Shown here one piece after another: positions 1 to 14,419 of a stretch of 64,000 nucleotides of DNA (its first letter is position 1; each line of letters starts with the position of its first letter). Source of the stretch: Ifrita kowaldi (Eukaryota > Chordata > Aves > Passeriformes > Cinclosomatidae). The DNA lies in the NCBI GenBank assembly GCA_013398055.1, contig VZRS01015011.1, forward strand, positions 1 to 64,000, in the 5' to 3' direction. The position numbers were made by a program, and so were the translations under genes. Below the pieces are notes generated by a model. It saw only the letters and a program-made list of their open reading frames with translations. It did no database searches and had not been told where the DNA came from.

Positions 1-357
1 GAGGAGTGTTGCAAAAAAACCCCTCAAACAGTTACTTGCCATCTTCTAACTTATAATCAGCTGTCTGAGATCCAAACAGTTCCAAAAAATGGCAACCTCA
101 GCAAAATTCTATTCCCATCTGTTATTGCCAGGCATGATATCAGCTGGTATGGAATATGGTCAGTTGGTGTCAGCTGTCCCAGTGGTGTCCCCTCTGAGCT
201 CCTCGTGCATCCCCAGACCCCTCATTGATGGAGTGGGGTGAGGAGCAGAAAAAGCCTTTACTCTGGATACGTTGTTTTCAGCAGCGACTAAAATATCCCT
301 GTGATTTCAATGTTGTTTCCATCCAAAATATTTCCCCATAAAAGCTACCATGAAGAA

Positions 358-421
358 AACTACTTCTAGCACAGCTGAACCAATACAAAAACTACCTCTA
401 GCACAGCTGAACCAATACAAA
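358..421. repeat. 32-bp tandem duplication, two copies
   Basis: Copy one is 358-389 and copy two is 390-421. Each begins AACTAC and ends CAATACAAA, and they differ at one base (T versus C at the seventh position). Near-identity suggests a recent local duplication. No coding role is visible. Confidence 0.93.
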
Positions 422-2689
422 GTGACTTGTTTCCTAGGTGTTTACCTTATAGGAAAGAAACAAATATTTGCCTCCAAAAGACAGTAAAGAAGTATACAGG
501 AGAGAAAGAACTGAATACAAAATACAAATGCAAGGAATTTATAGTCTATCTTCCCCTTTAATTATTGCTATCATGCGCATTTGCACAAAAACTCAAGCCC
601 TCCCCCCTCTCTTTGCTGATAATACAGGCCATGAAAAGGCTGTCTTTATATGTCTCCAACTAAATTTCCAGCCCAGGAACGTAAGGACATAGCAATAACA
701 AAGTGCAAAGTAGTTGACAAGGCAACAGCAAATAGCCAGGAGATCTTGTGCAGTCTCTCAAGATGGAAAAGTTTGATTTTCCTCAGTAGAGGAAGAAGGA
801 AAAAATATGTCAAACTTTAGATATACTATTGCATTCTAATACAAATGATTGGATTGCCTCATGGCCTGTTTTACAATTGGCAGTGAAATGATAACAAAGA
901 GTAGCGTTAGCATTGTAAATGAGAAATTATTTACTTAGAGGACTATATTCATTACCATGGTTTGCTGTCGACCTTGGTATTAGAGATGCAGATTTGCCTT
1001 AATCTCTAAGGATATATTGAAAGGCTGTGACAGGTGAAGGTATTAGTCTTCTGTGCAGCCTCAAAACAGCACTTATTGGACCAGTCTGTAGTGTGCATTT
1101 TTCTTTCAGTAATGCATTAAGGATTAAAAAATACCTTGCAAATATGAAAAAATGTTGTTTAATTCCTTTCCTGTCTGTGTGAAAAATTTGAAAGTCTACT
1201 CCTGAGTAATGTATACCAATTTTACTGTATTAAAAAAAACTTCCTTTGACATAAATGATAGAGTAATCTTAGAAAGCACTTAGAATGAACTCAATTTTTA
1301 TCTCTTTTCATGACTGAAAGTGTTTTAACTCATACAGGGTCTCCCTTTTTATTAATTCATCTACAAATTAAAATATAACAAAAATAATATTTTAATATCC
1401 CAAGGAAATCATTGCCTACTCCAGGTTCTGATGCTCACATTGTGTTGTACTTTGCTTTCAGCTTGGTCCAAGTCCCACTGAAAGTAGTGAGATGCAGTGG
1501 AGTAAGTGTTTGCTAAATAGTTCTACTGATTCTTGAAAGGTTGAAGTTCATCATTAGTGAAAACAATATCTTAGACCGACTTCTGAATTTAAATAACATT
1601 ATGATGGGTAAAAAGCCTGCAAGTGACATACAAATGCATTTATCTTCCTGTTTTTGCAGTATCATTGCATTTTAGTTATATTTTTTAATTGTTGAATGAA
1701 ACTAAGTCCTTGCCCATTGTTCTACCTTTTTCTACTCAGGGCAACAATTGTTAATTGTTCTAGCCTTAGTTTGCTCTATCTTTTTATCAGGTGCGTTTGG
1801 GGTTTACTCACCCCATTTTTTTATGAAGTAAGTTTGCCATTATGGCTAATTGCATTATAAAACTGGCTTTGAGAAACCTTACACACACTCTAGAACAGAC
1901 TGGAAAATCAGAAGTGTGTTATGCAAAAATATGGCAGATAAGAGTTTTGCATTTTTGCAATAGTGAATAAATACTAAAAATTTCAAACCATTTGAAGGAA
2001 ACATAGTTTTAGGAAGACTAGCAACCCACGGATTTTCCACTGCTGTCACTACTGCATGTTTTTTCACTTCTCTTCCTCCTGGCAAATCTGATTTCTGTAC
2101 AGGTATTGGGAGACCCAATATGTCCTGAATAGAATATCTGCTCCTGACTATGTAATGTAAATTCATTTTGAGTGAGAAATATCACAAATGAGGAGAGATC
2201 ATACTCACTGAACAATGATCTGCTACATTTCAGCAGAGAGATTTGTCCATTTCCATGCATGGAGGAACTCTGTTTTGCCCATCTTTGAATGTTCATAGGA
2301 GTGCAAGCTTCTGAATGTGTAGGACCCATGCCTTCACAAAAAATATATTTGTTGGCATAGATAGCAATGGACCTTCTGAAAATGCAACTGGTTGTCCATG
2401 AAGTTGCATTTTTAACCTTACTAGATAAATTTTTACCTGAAATCTAATAGTCATTTAGTATTTCTTATGCTATAGAATCTATATAAATAATTCTAGTTAT
2501 GCACGTGTATATAATTATGTAGATATATGAATTACATATAACATTTGGCATTTATATTCACTGTTCTACATCTTGGTGCACAAAACTAAGTGGGCTTTGG
2601 AAAGGGAACAGCTACTGAAGGCCAGTTCTTCTTCCACATCAGTATAGACCATGCTTGGCTAGAACCAAAATTTCTTATCTGTACCTTTT

Positions 2690-2765
2690 TCTCCTGTCCT
2701 CTCCTTTCCTTTCCTTCCCTTCCTTCTCCTCCCTTCCTATCTCCTCCCCTTTTCTTCTTGTTGAT
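2690..2765 (+). repeat. Pyrimidine-rich low-complexity tract
   Basis: An almost pure C/T run made of degenerate CCTTT and CCTTCC units. The open frame across it (2590-2772) ends in a proline/serine/phenylalanine/leucine-rich stretch that simply translates the low-complexity DNA, so it is not taken as a gene. Confidence 0.8.
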
Positions 2766-4243
2766 AAGTTAATACGTCATTCTTCCCTGAGAAGCTAATT
2801 TTATTAAAACAGGTACTTTGAAATTCAAGATAAAGTAAATCTGTGCAGTTCATTTACGTCTGATATCTAAATAGAAAAATTATTTTAAAATGCTTTTAGA
2901 AATGGCCTAAATAATTCTCAGTAATATCTAATGCTAGTATTGAAAATAATACAAAACAGGGCAAAAATTACTAAAAGTAAGACTTAAAAAGAAACACCTG
3001 TCCATGGTGGTCCTTTTTTGTCCTCTAATGACATGCTGTGATGTAGGAAATTTTTTGTTCATCATGAAGATATCAGTGATTCATCTCTTCTTCAGAAAAT
3101 TCTTGAAAGAAACTACTGTCTTATGAATTTGACTAGCTCCAACTCTTATCTGAAAGAGGATATCTAACATCAGAGCTTGATGCTGCTACTTTTTACTTCT
3201 TACTAAGGATTAAAGGGTCATCTTCACTTAGCTTCCATTATAGCAGTCACTGGCACGTGAAGTCTAGGAGCTACTACTAGCATTAAAAAGACATCATGGT
3301 TCCTTACCATTTATAAAATTAAACAGATGAGATAATAATTCTTTATCTTCATAACCATTTATCTTCATAATCTAGGATTTGCAGAAAGTTCACACAACAA
3401 TGAAGATCTTAATATCTTTTACATTGTCTTCGGAGGACAAGTTGATTCTTACCAGGGTTATGATTGTACACCCAGGGAAAATTGCACTTTTGTGCAACAT
3501 ATTCACTTCTATTTAACATATTTCAGTTGAAAATCCTGCCTGAAGGGAGATACACATGGATCTGTCATAACTCCATGAGTACACAGTATCTATAAAGGCC
3601 ATCCTGAGGATTGTGAAATTCTATGTACTTCTATGACAACAAGAAACAAATTGAACCAGCCTTTATATAGTCCCAATTGCAACTGTTTGAAAAGGGGAGT
3701 GCAAAGTAATTCTGTGGAAGGAGAAAATCTTACAAGATTTTGATGGGCCACCACCATGATAAGATACCACCTCCCAATTCGATAAAATTATTTTAAGCCA
3801 CATTTTCTGGCTGGTCCCTTAGAACTATGACTCTGACATTACTTGTGAGATCTTTTTCTTTCCTGTCTCTTCAAGAGAGCTTCACTCTTTTCCTCTCAGA
3901 AGAAGACTCAGTCAGAGTGAAGCTGTTTATGGCTCCAATGAATAGCTTCTCTACACCATCATTAACAAAGTTAAAGTAGAAGCATACGACAGACACAGAC
4001 AAATCTGTGTTTTTCAGTGGGCCTGGCCACTAAGTGGTGCAGGGATTGAATGGCTCAAAAACTGTCATTCTGTAGATTGTTCTTTTTACTTTTTTGTATT
4101 TTATTCAGAACATTTTGTATGTTAGGAATAGTATACTTGCAAAAGTATTTTCTTAGGACTCATGAAGAAAGGAATCACTCATTGAAATCTACCACAGTTC
4201 TCTGTGTACAGGCTGAAGTGACTAGTGCAGTGCTTTGTCTTGC

Positions 4244-6815
4244 CATAGAATCACAGACTCACTTACGATGAAAATGAACTCTCAGATCAACCATTAATCC
4301 ACCACTAAACCATGTCCCTTAGTGCCACATCTAGACATCTTTTAAATACCTCCACAGACAGTCACTCCACCACTTCCCTAAGGGGCCTATTCCAATACTC
4401 GACGACTCTTTCAATGAAGAAATTTTTCCTAATATCCAAATTAAACCTCCTCTGGTGCAACTTGAGGCAATTCCCTCTTGTCCTATCTCGTTACCTGGGA
4501 GATCTACCTTCACCTGGCTACAACCTCTTTTCATGTAGTTGTAGAGTGTAATAAGATCTCCCCTTCAGACTAAAAAACCCCAGGTTCCTCAGCCACTCCT
4601 CACGGGACTTGTGTTCCAAACCCTTCACCAGCTCTGGTGTCCTTTTCTGGACACACTCCAGCACCTGAATGTCCTTCCTGAATTCAGGGGCCCAGACCTG
4701 GACATGTGATTTGAGGTATGACCTCACCAGTGCTGACTAGAGGGGGACAATCACTGCTCTGGTCCTGCTGGCCACACTATTGCTGCTATAGGCCAGGATG
4801 CCATTGGCCTTCTTGGCCACCTGGGCACACGTTGGATCGTGTTCAGTGTTGTTGACCATCACTTCCAGGTCCTTTTCTACCAGGCAGCTTTCCAGACTCT
4901 CTTCCCCCAGCCTGTAGCGCTGCAGGGGGTTGTTGTGACCCAAGTGCAGGACTCACCGCTCTGCCTTATGGAACCTCATATAACTGGCCTAAACCTATCA
5001 TCTTTTCCAGATCCCTCTGCAGAGGTTTTGTACGTTCCAGCAGATCAACAATCCTGCCCATCTTGTTGTTATCTGACTGAGGTTGCACTGGACACCCTTT
5101 TCCAGATCATTCATAAAGATGTTAAACAGGACTGGCCGCTAAACTTAGCCCTAGGAAACACTACTCGTAACCAGCTGCCAAACTGATTTAGCTCTCTGGG
5201 CCTCGCCTTCCAGCCAGTTTTTTACCTGACAAGCTGTACCTATCCAAGTCATGAGCAGGCAGTTTCTGCAAGAGGACACTGTGGGAAATGGTGTCAAAGG
5301 CTTTAATAAAGTCCAGGAAGACAGCATTCACAGCCTTTCCCTCATCCACTAAGCAGGCTACCTTGCCATAGAAGATCACATGGGTCAAGCAGGACCTGCC
5401 TTTCCTAAACCCACACTGGCTGGCCTGATCCCCTGGTTGTCCTGTACATGCCATGTGGTGGCACTCAAGAGGATCTGCTCCATGACATTTCCCTGCACCA
5501 AGGTCAGGCTGACAGGCCTGTAGCTCCCCAGATCCTCCTTCTGGCCTTTCTTGCAGATAGGCATCATGTTTGCTAACCTCCAGTCATCTGGGACGTCCTC
5601 AGTTAGACAGGACTGCTGGTAAATGACAGAAAGTGATTTGGTGTGCCCTTGTGACGGCTCTCTCAGTACCCCTGAGTGGATCCCAGCTGGCCCTATAGAC
5701 CTGTGTGTGTCTAAGTGGTGTCGTCAGTCACTGACCATATCCCTTTGGATTGTGGGTGCTTCATTCTGCTCCCTGTCCCTGTCTTCCAGCTCAGGGCCTG
5801 GGTACCCTGGGGAAAACTGGTCTTACTGTTAAAGACTGATACCAAGAAAGCATTAAGCACCCCAGCCTTTTTCTTCATCCTTTGTCACTGTGTTTTCCCT
5901 CCACACTCAAGAAAAGATGGAGATTCTCTTTATCCTTTCTTCTGCTGATGTTGTATTTATAGAATAATTTTTAATTCTTTCATTGCACTAGATTAAGCTC
6001 TAATTGGGCTTTGGCCCTTCTTTCTCTCTGCACAACCTCACTACACACTTCCAGTCCTCCTGAGTTGCCAGTTCCTTCTTCTAATGGCCATAAACTCTCC
6101 TTTTTTCCTCATCTCTGGTCACAGTCCTTTGTATAGCCTGGCTAATCTCCCTCCACACTGACTTGTCTTTCAGCACATGCAGACACCCAGCTTCAACATC
6201 TTCACGATTTCCTTCCTGAGGAATGTCCGGGCGTCCTGGACTCCTCTGCCCTTCAGGACTGCCTTGCAAGGGACTCTGCCAACCAGTCTCCTAAACTGGC
6301 CAAAGTCTGCCCTCCTGAAGTCCAGGGTAGCAGTTCTACTCTCTACTCTACTACATCTCCTTACTCCTCTGAGAATCAAAAGCTCTATCATTTAGCAATC
6401 ATTGTGCCCAAGATCATCTCTGACCCCCACATTACCCACAAGTCCCTCTCTGTACACAAAAACAGGTGCAGTGGACCACCTCCCCTGGCTGGCTTGTTCA
6501 GCAGCTGCATCAGGAAGTTATTTCCCACACATTCCAGGAGCCTCCTAGGCAGTTTCATCTCTGATGTGCTGTATTTATAGCAAACATCCTGTCAGTTGTC
6601 TCCCACAAGACTTCTCCCAGATGTTTATAGGACATTTGGTCTACCTCTTTAATTTGATTGTGTGATCTATAACAGACTCCCACTTTGTTGGTCTTCCCCC
6701 TGATTCTTACCCATAAATACTCAACCCTGTCATCACCATCATTAAGCTCCAGACAATTAAATCACTCCCTAACACACAGGCTTACCCCACCACGTCTCCA
6801 TCCTTGCCATGATCC
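4244..6815 (-). mobile_element. CR1 LINE, 5'-truncated, endonuclease to 3' end
   Basis: Largest transposon in the window, a non-LTR retrotransposon of the CR1 clade read on the minus strand. From 6815 downward the translation follows CR1 ORF2: an endonuclease part with RRGGVSLCVRE near 6775-6815 and FRRADFGQFRRLVGRVP near 6300; then RT blocks KEDLGSYRPVSLT (about 5510-5550) and FLDFIKAFDTISHSVLL (about 5280-5330); then RYRLGEESLESC (about 4900) and the connecting C-terminal region down to 4330. The 3' end is marked by the octamer ATTCTATG (complement of 4244-4251). The 5' part (ORF1 and the start of ORF2) is missing, as is usual for CR1. The reading is broken by many stops and frame changes, and the catalytic motif is damaged, so the copy is dead. 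Family assignment rests on remembered CR1 ORF2 protein sequence and is firm; the subfamily is not determined. Confidence 0.95.
5188..5567 (-). pseudogene. CR1 ORF2 reverse-transcriptase fragment, decayed
   Basis: Best-preserved coding part of the 4244-6815 element. Two overlapping frames (5385-5567 and 5188-5454) carry successive RT segments. The upstream one has KKGQKEDLGSYRPVSLT and VQDNQGIRPASVG. The downstream one has FRKGRSCLTHVI, VDEGKAVNAVFLDF and IKAFDTISHSVLLQKL. In an active CR1 these form one continuous RT domain that copies element RNA at a nicked target; here a frameshift lies near 5385-5454. The catalytic aspartate pair, which should lie near 5070, is altered (see findings). Confidence 0.9.
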
Positions 6816-9800
6816 ATGCAGGAAGAAAACAGGTTGTATATAAACTTCTTCTCTGTACTCCCCTTGTTTAATAATACAAACAAGCAATTGACTTTTACCT
6901 CTAACATGCTGCGTCGCATTTGATGGAAGTGAGTTCCTGTGAACACCGTAACTGAATCCCTCTGGCGCCTTTGTGTCCGTTTGTCTATGCAACAGCCTTT
7001 GGCAGACTAAAAAGTTTTAGTTCAGTGGTTTTCCTGCTGGGTTGCATGACATATTTCCAAATGATTTACCACAGAGTTTCCTGTACTGTGATGAGGCATC
7101 ATCTGTTACTCTTCAAGCAATTGTACTTCATGCTGGTTGCAAATTCCTGCTGGTTTTTTTGACCGAATTTCTGAAAAAAATCCCGTATGTGTTGTCTGAC
7201 TGTTATTGCTTTATATCAGATTAAGTTAACTATGATTTGAGGGTTATCTAGGTAGTCTCATAATGGTAGATGAGCTTCCAGAGGAGAAAATAGCAGCAAC
7301 ACACAAAATAGTCTGGTAATATTAGAACAGAGAGAAGTAGACCAAGAAGAGATTTTTTGATCATAATGAATGCAGAGTTGTTCACACTGACTGAATAAAC
7401 AAAAACCAAGATTTGAAATCTACAATTCAGAATGAGGTAATGCCTCCAAGGAGCGATCGCAAATACAGCATTAAAATGACTCATTGACTCCTGTGTATTG
7501 ACCTAATATTGACTTTACTAAAGATTAAGCCTCCATAAATTGGCTGGGGAAAGAAATGGAAGCGTAAAGGTTTCTAACTGGAATATTTCTGTGTATGCAC
7601 CAATTCAGGAAAACATTGAATGTTGTTTACCTTTATGCAAAGTTTTTCTGTATCAGTGTCTCAGCCCCTGATGAATTAAAAGTGATTGTTTCTGAGCAGA
7701 TGAGTTCATTTTGGTCTGTTGGCATATACTCAGAAGAGAAATAGTTTGAAAGAGAATCCTTAATTTGAGAGATTATCTACACTAGCATCCACATTTGAAT
7801 GACTGGGGATTTTCAACAGTTCACTAAATTATTTGAATGAGAATCACATAGCATACATTTGAATCCTTAAATAATTTACAACATCATGAATACTTAAATT
7901 GATGAAAATTTAGGTTGGTTTTTATTACTTTATTTATTTGAGGACAAGGAGCACAAATTCCCTGATAAGAGTCTTGTTGCATGAAGATTATACACACAGA
8001 GAATGAGAGACACTGCAATCTTGTTTTCGATGAAAGTGTTCTTTAAATAAATGCATTGGAAAACCACTTAGAAATCATTCTTTAAATGTGGTAGGCAAAC
8101 TGTTAACTCAGTATGAAATGATTTTTTTTTCGAGGGTATGACATTGCTGCAAGATAGATAGTCAAAACCTCTATTAACTGCAGCAGTGCCCTGGTTCTGA
8201 CCCAGATCAGCAGGAGGGGGTGTGGGAAGATGATGTGTTATTTGATACCCCATTATGTCACTGCCAGAAGCAGGGAAAAGGAACTCTGTCTCTCTTTTCT
8301 GGAAAGGAGAGGTATCTGGTGGAATAAAAGCATGGTGGGGTGAGAAATCTGGTGACCATTGTTCATTGTCTTGGGCTCTGTGGTGAGCATTTTTTCACGT
8401 GAAACATTCTCTTTTTTTTTTTTTGTTATTAACATCGTTGTTGTTACTGTTCATTTACTTATCTCATTGATGTTTCCAGTAAATTGTTCGTATCTCAGTC
8501 TGTGATCTTTGTCTTTTGTGCCACCAATTCTCCTCTCTGGTCACCCTCCCGGTGGAGGAAAGGGAGCAGAAGAGTGGTTTGGAAAGTCTAGGTGGGAGAA
8601 CTAAACTGGGGAGTAGCATTTCTAGATCACAACATGCAGTAACTGTTACTTTGAGTGAATTTTACCATTTAATTTATGCTAACCTTTATTTATTTTGTGG
8701 TTTTCCACACGACTGGAGACTATTTTATTTTGCTCAGGATGACACTTTTCATATTTTGAAAACCAAACAGTTTAGTTTGGATAATGGACTAAGAAAGAGT
8801 AGTCACTGCTTCAGAGCAGGAGGGAACTGCAGTGATCAGTGAGTTTGCACTCTATTATTCAGTTTGTTTTAGGCAGTAATTGTTTACTAATGAGGGATTC
8901 AGATGAAGGCAAATGGTGAATAAAGAGTGCTTTATTCCAAAAGTCAATGTGAAAGCAACCCTAAAACAGAGAAGTATTTTCAGAAAAAAAGGAAAGTGAA
9001 AAGCTCAATCAGCACAAGGGATTTGAAATAGATCAGGAAAGGAAAAATAAAAGTGTTTGAATGGAAATTAGCTTCATTCATAGCAGAGAAACAAGGTTTA
9101 TTTTTAGGTAAGACATACAAAAAGGTATAAGAAGAAAATAATCTGGATCAGGGTGCAAAGAGGTGACTGAATCAGAGCTATTGTTTACAATAGAAACGGT
9201 AGTAGGCCATGAACACATTAGCAAACAAGCATCACACTGGAAAAAGTTAAAACTATAGAGCAGGTTGCACATTATTATGATTATCTGCAGACTTTTCCAC
9301 TTCATAAAGCTGTTGTTGTAATGTAGTGTGCAATAACATCTCTACCATAAACTTCTTAACTGGGGTTGCAAAGACAGGTTTTTTCTCTAAATTTGTCACA
9401 TTTACTGTTTACTTCTCTGTTCCTCTATTAGGATTTTAGTAATGATTTGTGCTTTACACCATTTTTTTTCACTCACATATGATGAATGTTATCACAAATA
9501 ACAATGGCTGTTGGTATTTTTAGCATGCCTCCTCTTCATAAAACATTTCTCTCAAGGCTGGTTAATTGCCATTTCTGATTACTTCTGGAAAAGTGTTTGG
9601 CTACCCAAAGTTGCATATGAACACTACTAAATAATCCAGCCTGAGGTTAGCACCTTTTCTGGGATCTGCTTTTCAAAGACTTTCATGTTTATTTATAAGT
9701 TGACAAAAGAGAAATGCATTTATTCAGCTTCCTCTTGCTAATTTTTAATGCCTACTTAATTAATGAAGTGACGATTTTGACTTTACAATAAGAGTAGCAT

Positions 9801-12557
9801 CAAAATACCTGAAATTTTACCAGCTGCTTCCACTAATTTAAATTCAACTATTACCTGTCCAGAAAAATGTGCTTTACTACTCCAGGAGAGACAAAACAGA
9901 TGCAACAGCATAATGCATCCCTGTTCAATGCCATTGCTGTCTAGTAATTTTGTCTCCTGACTGAGGGTATGATGCATAGGAACTGTTGAACTGTATGTTA
10001 TTGGCAAGTATTAACAAGAGCACAGCTGGTTTATTCTAGACCCATAAAGCTGAATTCCTAGTAAAAATATCTCATCTATATTTCTTCAGTATCACAAGCA
10101 ATCAAAAACTAACCATATCTAAAGGAACAGAATGACTTTTATTCAATGTCTTCAGATCATTAATTCACCCAATCCTTTTCAGTTTAAAAAATCCTGAAAT
10201 ATTTTTTGCAGTACTAAGGCTCTTAGCTACTTAGCAGTATCGTATTCAGTAGGAGGAAACTGAAAATATCAGTGTGTATCAGTACCCATCATTAAGAATT
10301 AAGGAATTTTTAACCATTTATGATCTTTTGTGCTACGTTAAATTATTGAAATGACTAAATATTGTTTATATCTGCCTGCAACTATGTAAAGAAGGGAACC
10401 CTATAGCAGACAAGAATCAAAATGACAGCCAGTTCTCTCCATCTTGTACTTATAACCAGGTTGAAGTTGCAAAGAAATACTGTGCCCACTTATAATGAAA
10501 AGAAAACCCAAATTTAAAAAATGGTGAACTGTATTTGGCAAAATTGTGCTTAACCATTAGTTCATGTAAACTGGTAACAACAGAAGTTCATGAGTCATGG
10601 AATACCTGGTATTTGGAATGCAGCATCAATTTGGTCTTCAGACATGTACACACAGATGTGCTGAAATATAAAAAGGTATTCCTTCAAGAAATCTTCTGAC
10701 ATACCATTAGGCTAACATAATTTAATGGATTTCCTGACTTTTAAACTTTTGACATCAGGTATTACCCACTTCAGGAAAAAAAGTCAGTCACAGAGATGAT
10801 ACAGGAGTGTTTTATCTTTGAAGGAGTTAAGTCCCTCTGACAGTACTGCAAACATCCTTTCTTTCTTCCAAAACACTGCTCTGATTCTTGATTGACCTTT
10901 CTGCAGGTATTGTGTCTGTATTCTTGTGAGCTTTGTGTGGGTTCAGTGTACCAACACACAATATTAAATTAGGATGTCAACTTGTTCATTTCGTTCCTTT
11001 TCTGATCTATGTCAGTGAGCTGTTCACAGAATAACAATTCCATTGTGAAACACCCTACTGAAATCCTATAGATGATTTTAAGGCAGAAAGTAGTAATTTT
11101 TATTATGTAACCAGTGTCATTCTCAACAAAACCAAGACCACAATTATAAAAGGGTCTTGCTTTTCGATTGTGGTTTTTTTCTTTATAACCTACGTTCTGC
11201 CTTTGGGGTTGAAATGAAGCATGCTGTAAATGATGTATGAAATAAAACGTCAAATTCTTCTAAAAAATGAGTTTTGGAGAAAAAAAACCTGATTACTAGC
11301 ATACTTTAAAAAAGAAAAGAAAGAAACTTATTTCCAAGATTTACAATGCTGTGAATAAAATGATGGTACTGGGAATATAAATGATAATTGATTAAGTAAA
11401 TGACAAAGAGACTTAAAGCAACTTCTGATGAAAAATATTGGAACAGATGACTTATTTTAATAGAGTCATCTATAATAGGTATCAAAACATAAATTACTCT
11501 ACAAAGCATTATCATTCTTTATTACTTAGTTACATTGTAGAAACATTCCTAGTGTGATGTAGATATTATTTAAAATGTGCCTTCTATTGTTATACAACAG
11601 GAGTATTGCTTTCTCCTTTCTAGGAATTCCTTTGATATGCTGTTTCAAAGGAATTGTAAAATTATTGTAAGTTATTATCAAATTATAATAGTTACTATAA
11701 TTATTAATTAATAATATACACATTCATGCTATATTACTACTATAAGTAAAATTATAAGAAACTTCAAAATCATTTGCATTTTTAGAAAAATACAGGGTTT
11801 TTTCACTTACCTTTACAGGTAAATATCTGATTTGATAGTAGAAACCTATTTATTAGCTCTAAATGAATACCTGAAGGAACAGAATATCTCTTTCCTAAAT
11901 ATGATCATTAGTCTATACGATGTGTTTGGATCAACTGAGCATGGTGAGCACAGGCTTTCATGAAAGCTAAAGTGACTGGTCGTTGAAACATTGATTGCTA
12001 GGTGAAAAATTGCCAGCTAAATATTTATTCTTTATGCCATCTACCATATGACGTATGTATATGTCAAACTCACAGCTCATTACTTCAGCAGGAATAAGGT
12101 GAGGTGTCAGATTCTTTGTCAAAGAAGTGGATACACAGACTGAATTTTGTTTTCATTCCCGTATTTTAAATAAATGGTATAACTTGCATGACACACAATA
12201 TACTTGAAACTCTTCTATCAAGTTTAACAGCATTTACTAACTTAAGAGCGAGTGACATGAAGGCGGCATTAATTCCTCTTTACAAGTATCACAAAATGTA
12301 TATCAACACATCTCAAGCTCAAAAATATCTTAAAAAGACACAGTCAAGTAAGTTTATTGGCCTCCTCTGCACACTAATTGGACAAATTAGCGTTATAAGA
12401 TTTATCACTTGGTTATACCATTAACTGAAAACTTGTTTTATTCTATATTTAAAGTATGTCTTAAGTTTATTTCTGTTCTGAAATAGTAAAGTATAACAGC
12501 TTCTCAATACTTTTATAACTTTCTGTATGTGTAAGCAAAATATTAGTACTTGTAGGA

Positions 12558-12603
12558 AAATATATATATATATCATGTATATAATATAATAAAATATTAT
12601 TTG
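12558..12603. repeat. TA-rich simple repeat
   Basis: Short alternating TA run followed by ATAATATAATAAAAT-type sequence. Low complexity only; no function inferred. Confidence 0.7.
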
Positions 12604-14419
12604 AAGTATAACATGAATAGAGTTATTCTTGAAATGCCCAGTAATATTATTTGATGTCCATTTGTATCATGTGGCATAATCTATCCCTTCAAAAATTTAA
12701 AAATGACAATAAATATTCTAACTTTAATTCAAGTGTTGATGTGATAAATTGTTGACTCTTATCATTTGGAATACCACAAAAAATCTGAAGCAATTCAGGA
12801 TGTCTGTACTTAAATTTCTTGATTTCATTAAGATATGGCAAGTTAGCAAATTTCAGTTTAATATTCTTTAGACACATGATGCTGACTGGTGGTTAAGCAA
12901 AGTGGCTTGACACAAGTTCACATATATGAAGATTTATTAACAGGGAAGTTTTGTTGAAGGAATATTAAAAACAATAATTGGGTGAGAAGGTAAGAGGAGA
13001 GAGAGGCGTGAGATGCTGTGACTGCTGAGTGGACCATGCTTGAATCAAGGGCAGGTTCTGCATGCTGCAGGCACTGACTTGGAGATCTATTACAGCAGCA
13101 CTGTTGGGGTCTGCAGGTGCACGATCATGGGAGTAACCACACAAGAGCAATTGCATGAGAACAGTGGAGGAAAAACTCCTCTGGCAGTTTGGGTGAAGGG
13201 TTATGGAGCTGCATCTGGAAAGCAGCCCATGAATGGGCAGATAGAAAACCCTCAAAATACAAAAGTCAAAGCCTAGAGCAATGTACAGCACATCTCAAGA
13301 CAGTGGGGACTGGTTGTTAATGAGGCCAAAGCTGTTCTTGAAATAATTCAGACTGTCTTTGTCTGTATGTGATTCCTGGCCAGTTTATGAGCATACACAA
13401 GGTACAGTCATTTTAGTCAGTGAATTTGGCTTGGAAGCTGTGGAGGAGGATAGAGAGGGGCAGCAGGGCTTGCCCTTTCCCTGCAGACTCACATCCTCAG
13501 ATGCGCCAGAGCTCTGGTCCCTCTCTTCTGGGAAAGCAATTCTCAGGTCTGCTACATCTAAGAAGCCTTCACACTTGTGTGGAGGAGAGAGGTGACTGAT
13601 TCTGACATTATGACCACTGTCAATAGATATTGTATTGACTATCTGATTTCACAAAAAAAAAACATGTCCAGAAAAAATGGCGTAGACAAAAAAACCATGT
13701 TAGGACTAAGTGGCTCAGCTACATAATCACATCCTAGTTATAAAACTGACAGTGTTTAGCAATGAATTTTAACAAGATTTATTTGTTTTCTTTTTTAAAG
13801 CAAAATTTTGGAGCAACTTTCTGTAAGGACCCGTGGAAAACAAATTCATTCTAATGGTCTTCTGGGAAATATGTAGAAAGATTGTGATCAAGCATGACAT
13901 TATTCTGTTATTTTGGGTGATGATACATCCATGGAAGAAAAATCATCAAAATGCTTATGAGTCTATTTTTTTAAAACATTCAAATACTAGTTTCCAAGAA
14001 AAATAAATATATCTTTACAGCTACAGAGATACCTGAAAACAGCAACCGTCCTGTTGTCTGATTTTTGACAAGTTGAAAAAGAGATGCTCATGTGCATTTT
14101 CTCTCTAAGTCACTGACATGAATGATTTGGTATTTTAGTACATGAAAAATCGTGAAATGAATTTTGAATGTTCAATTCATAGGAATTAAGACATATGTTA
14201 GAATGAAACCTTCTGCATGCCTAGAAAGAATGTTTTGCTAGTGGATATAGTCTTAACTCATCACTTGAAGTGGAAGTGGGAGGGGACTGGTGACTCTGGA
14301 GACTTCTCCTCCCCATGAAAACCATGGTTTTCTGAAGCTGTTCTTCTGGCTGCCAAAAGGTGACCACTGGCCCAAAGCACTGCTCATAATTCCTCCCTTC
14401 CTCAAGGAAACATAACCAA

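Larger units (their letters stand above)
1..4243. other. Gene-free stretch, no recognisable element
   Basis: AT-rich sequence with no open frame that looks coding and no recognisable transposon. The open frames present (up to about 103 codons, near 1879-2329 on the minus strand) overlap each other in different frames and resemble no family I know. It contains a 32-bp tandem duplication (358-421) and a pyrimidine-rich tract (2690-2765), listed separately. Confidence 0.6.

Noticed and set aside
4839..5186. 115-codon plus-strand open frame
   Set aside because: Antisense shadow of the minus-strand CR1 reverse-transcriptase region.
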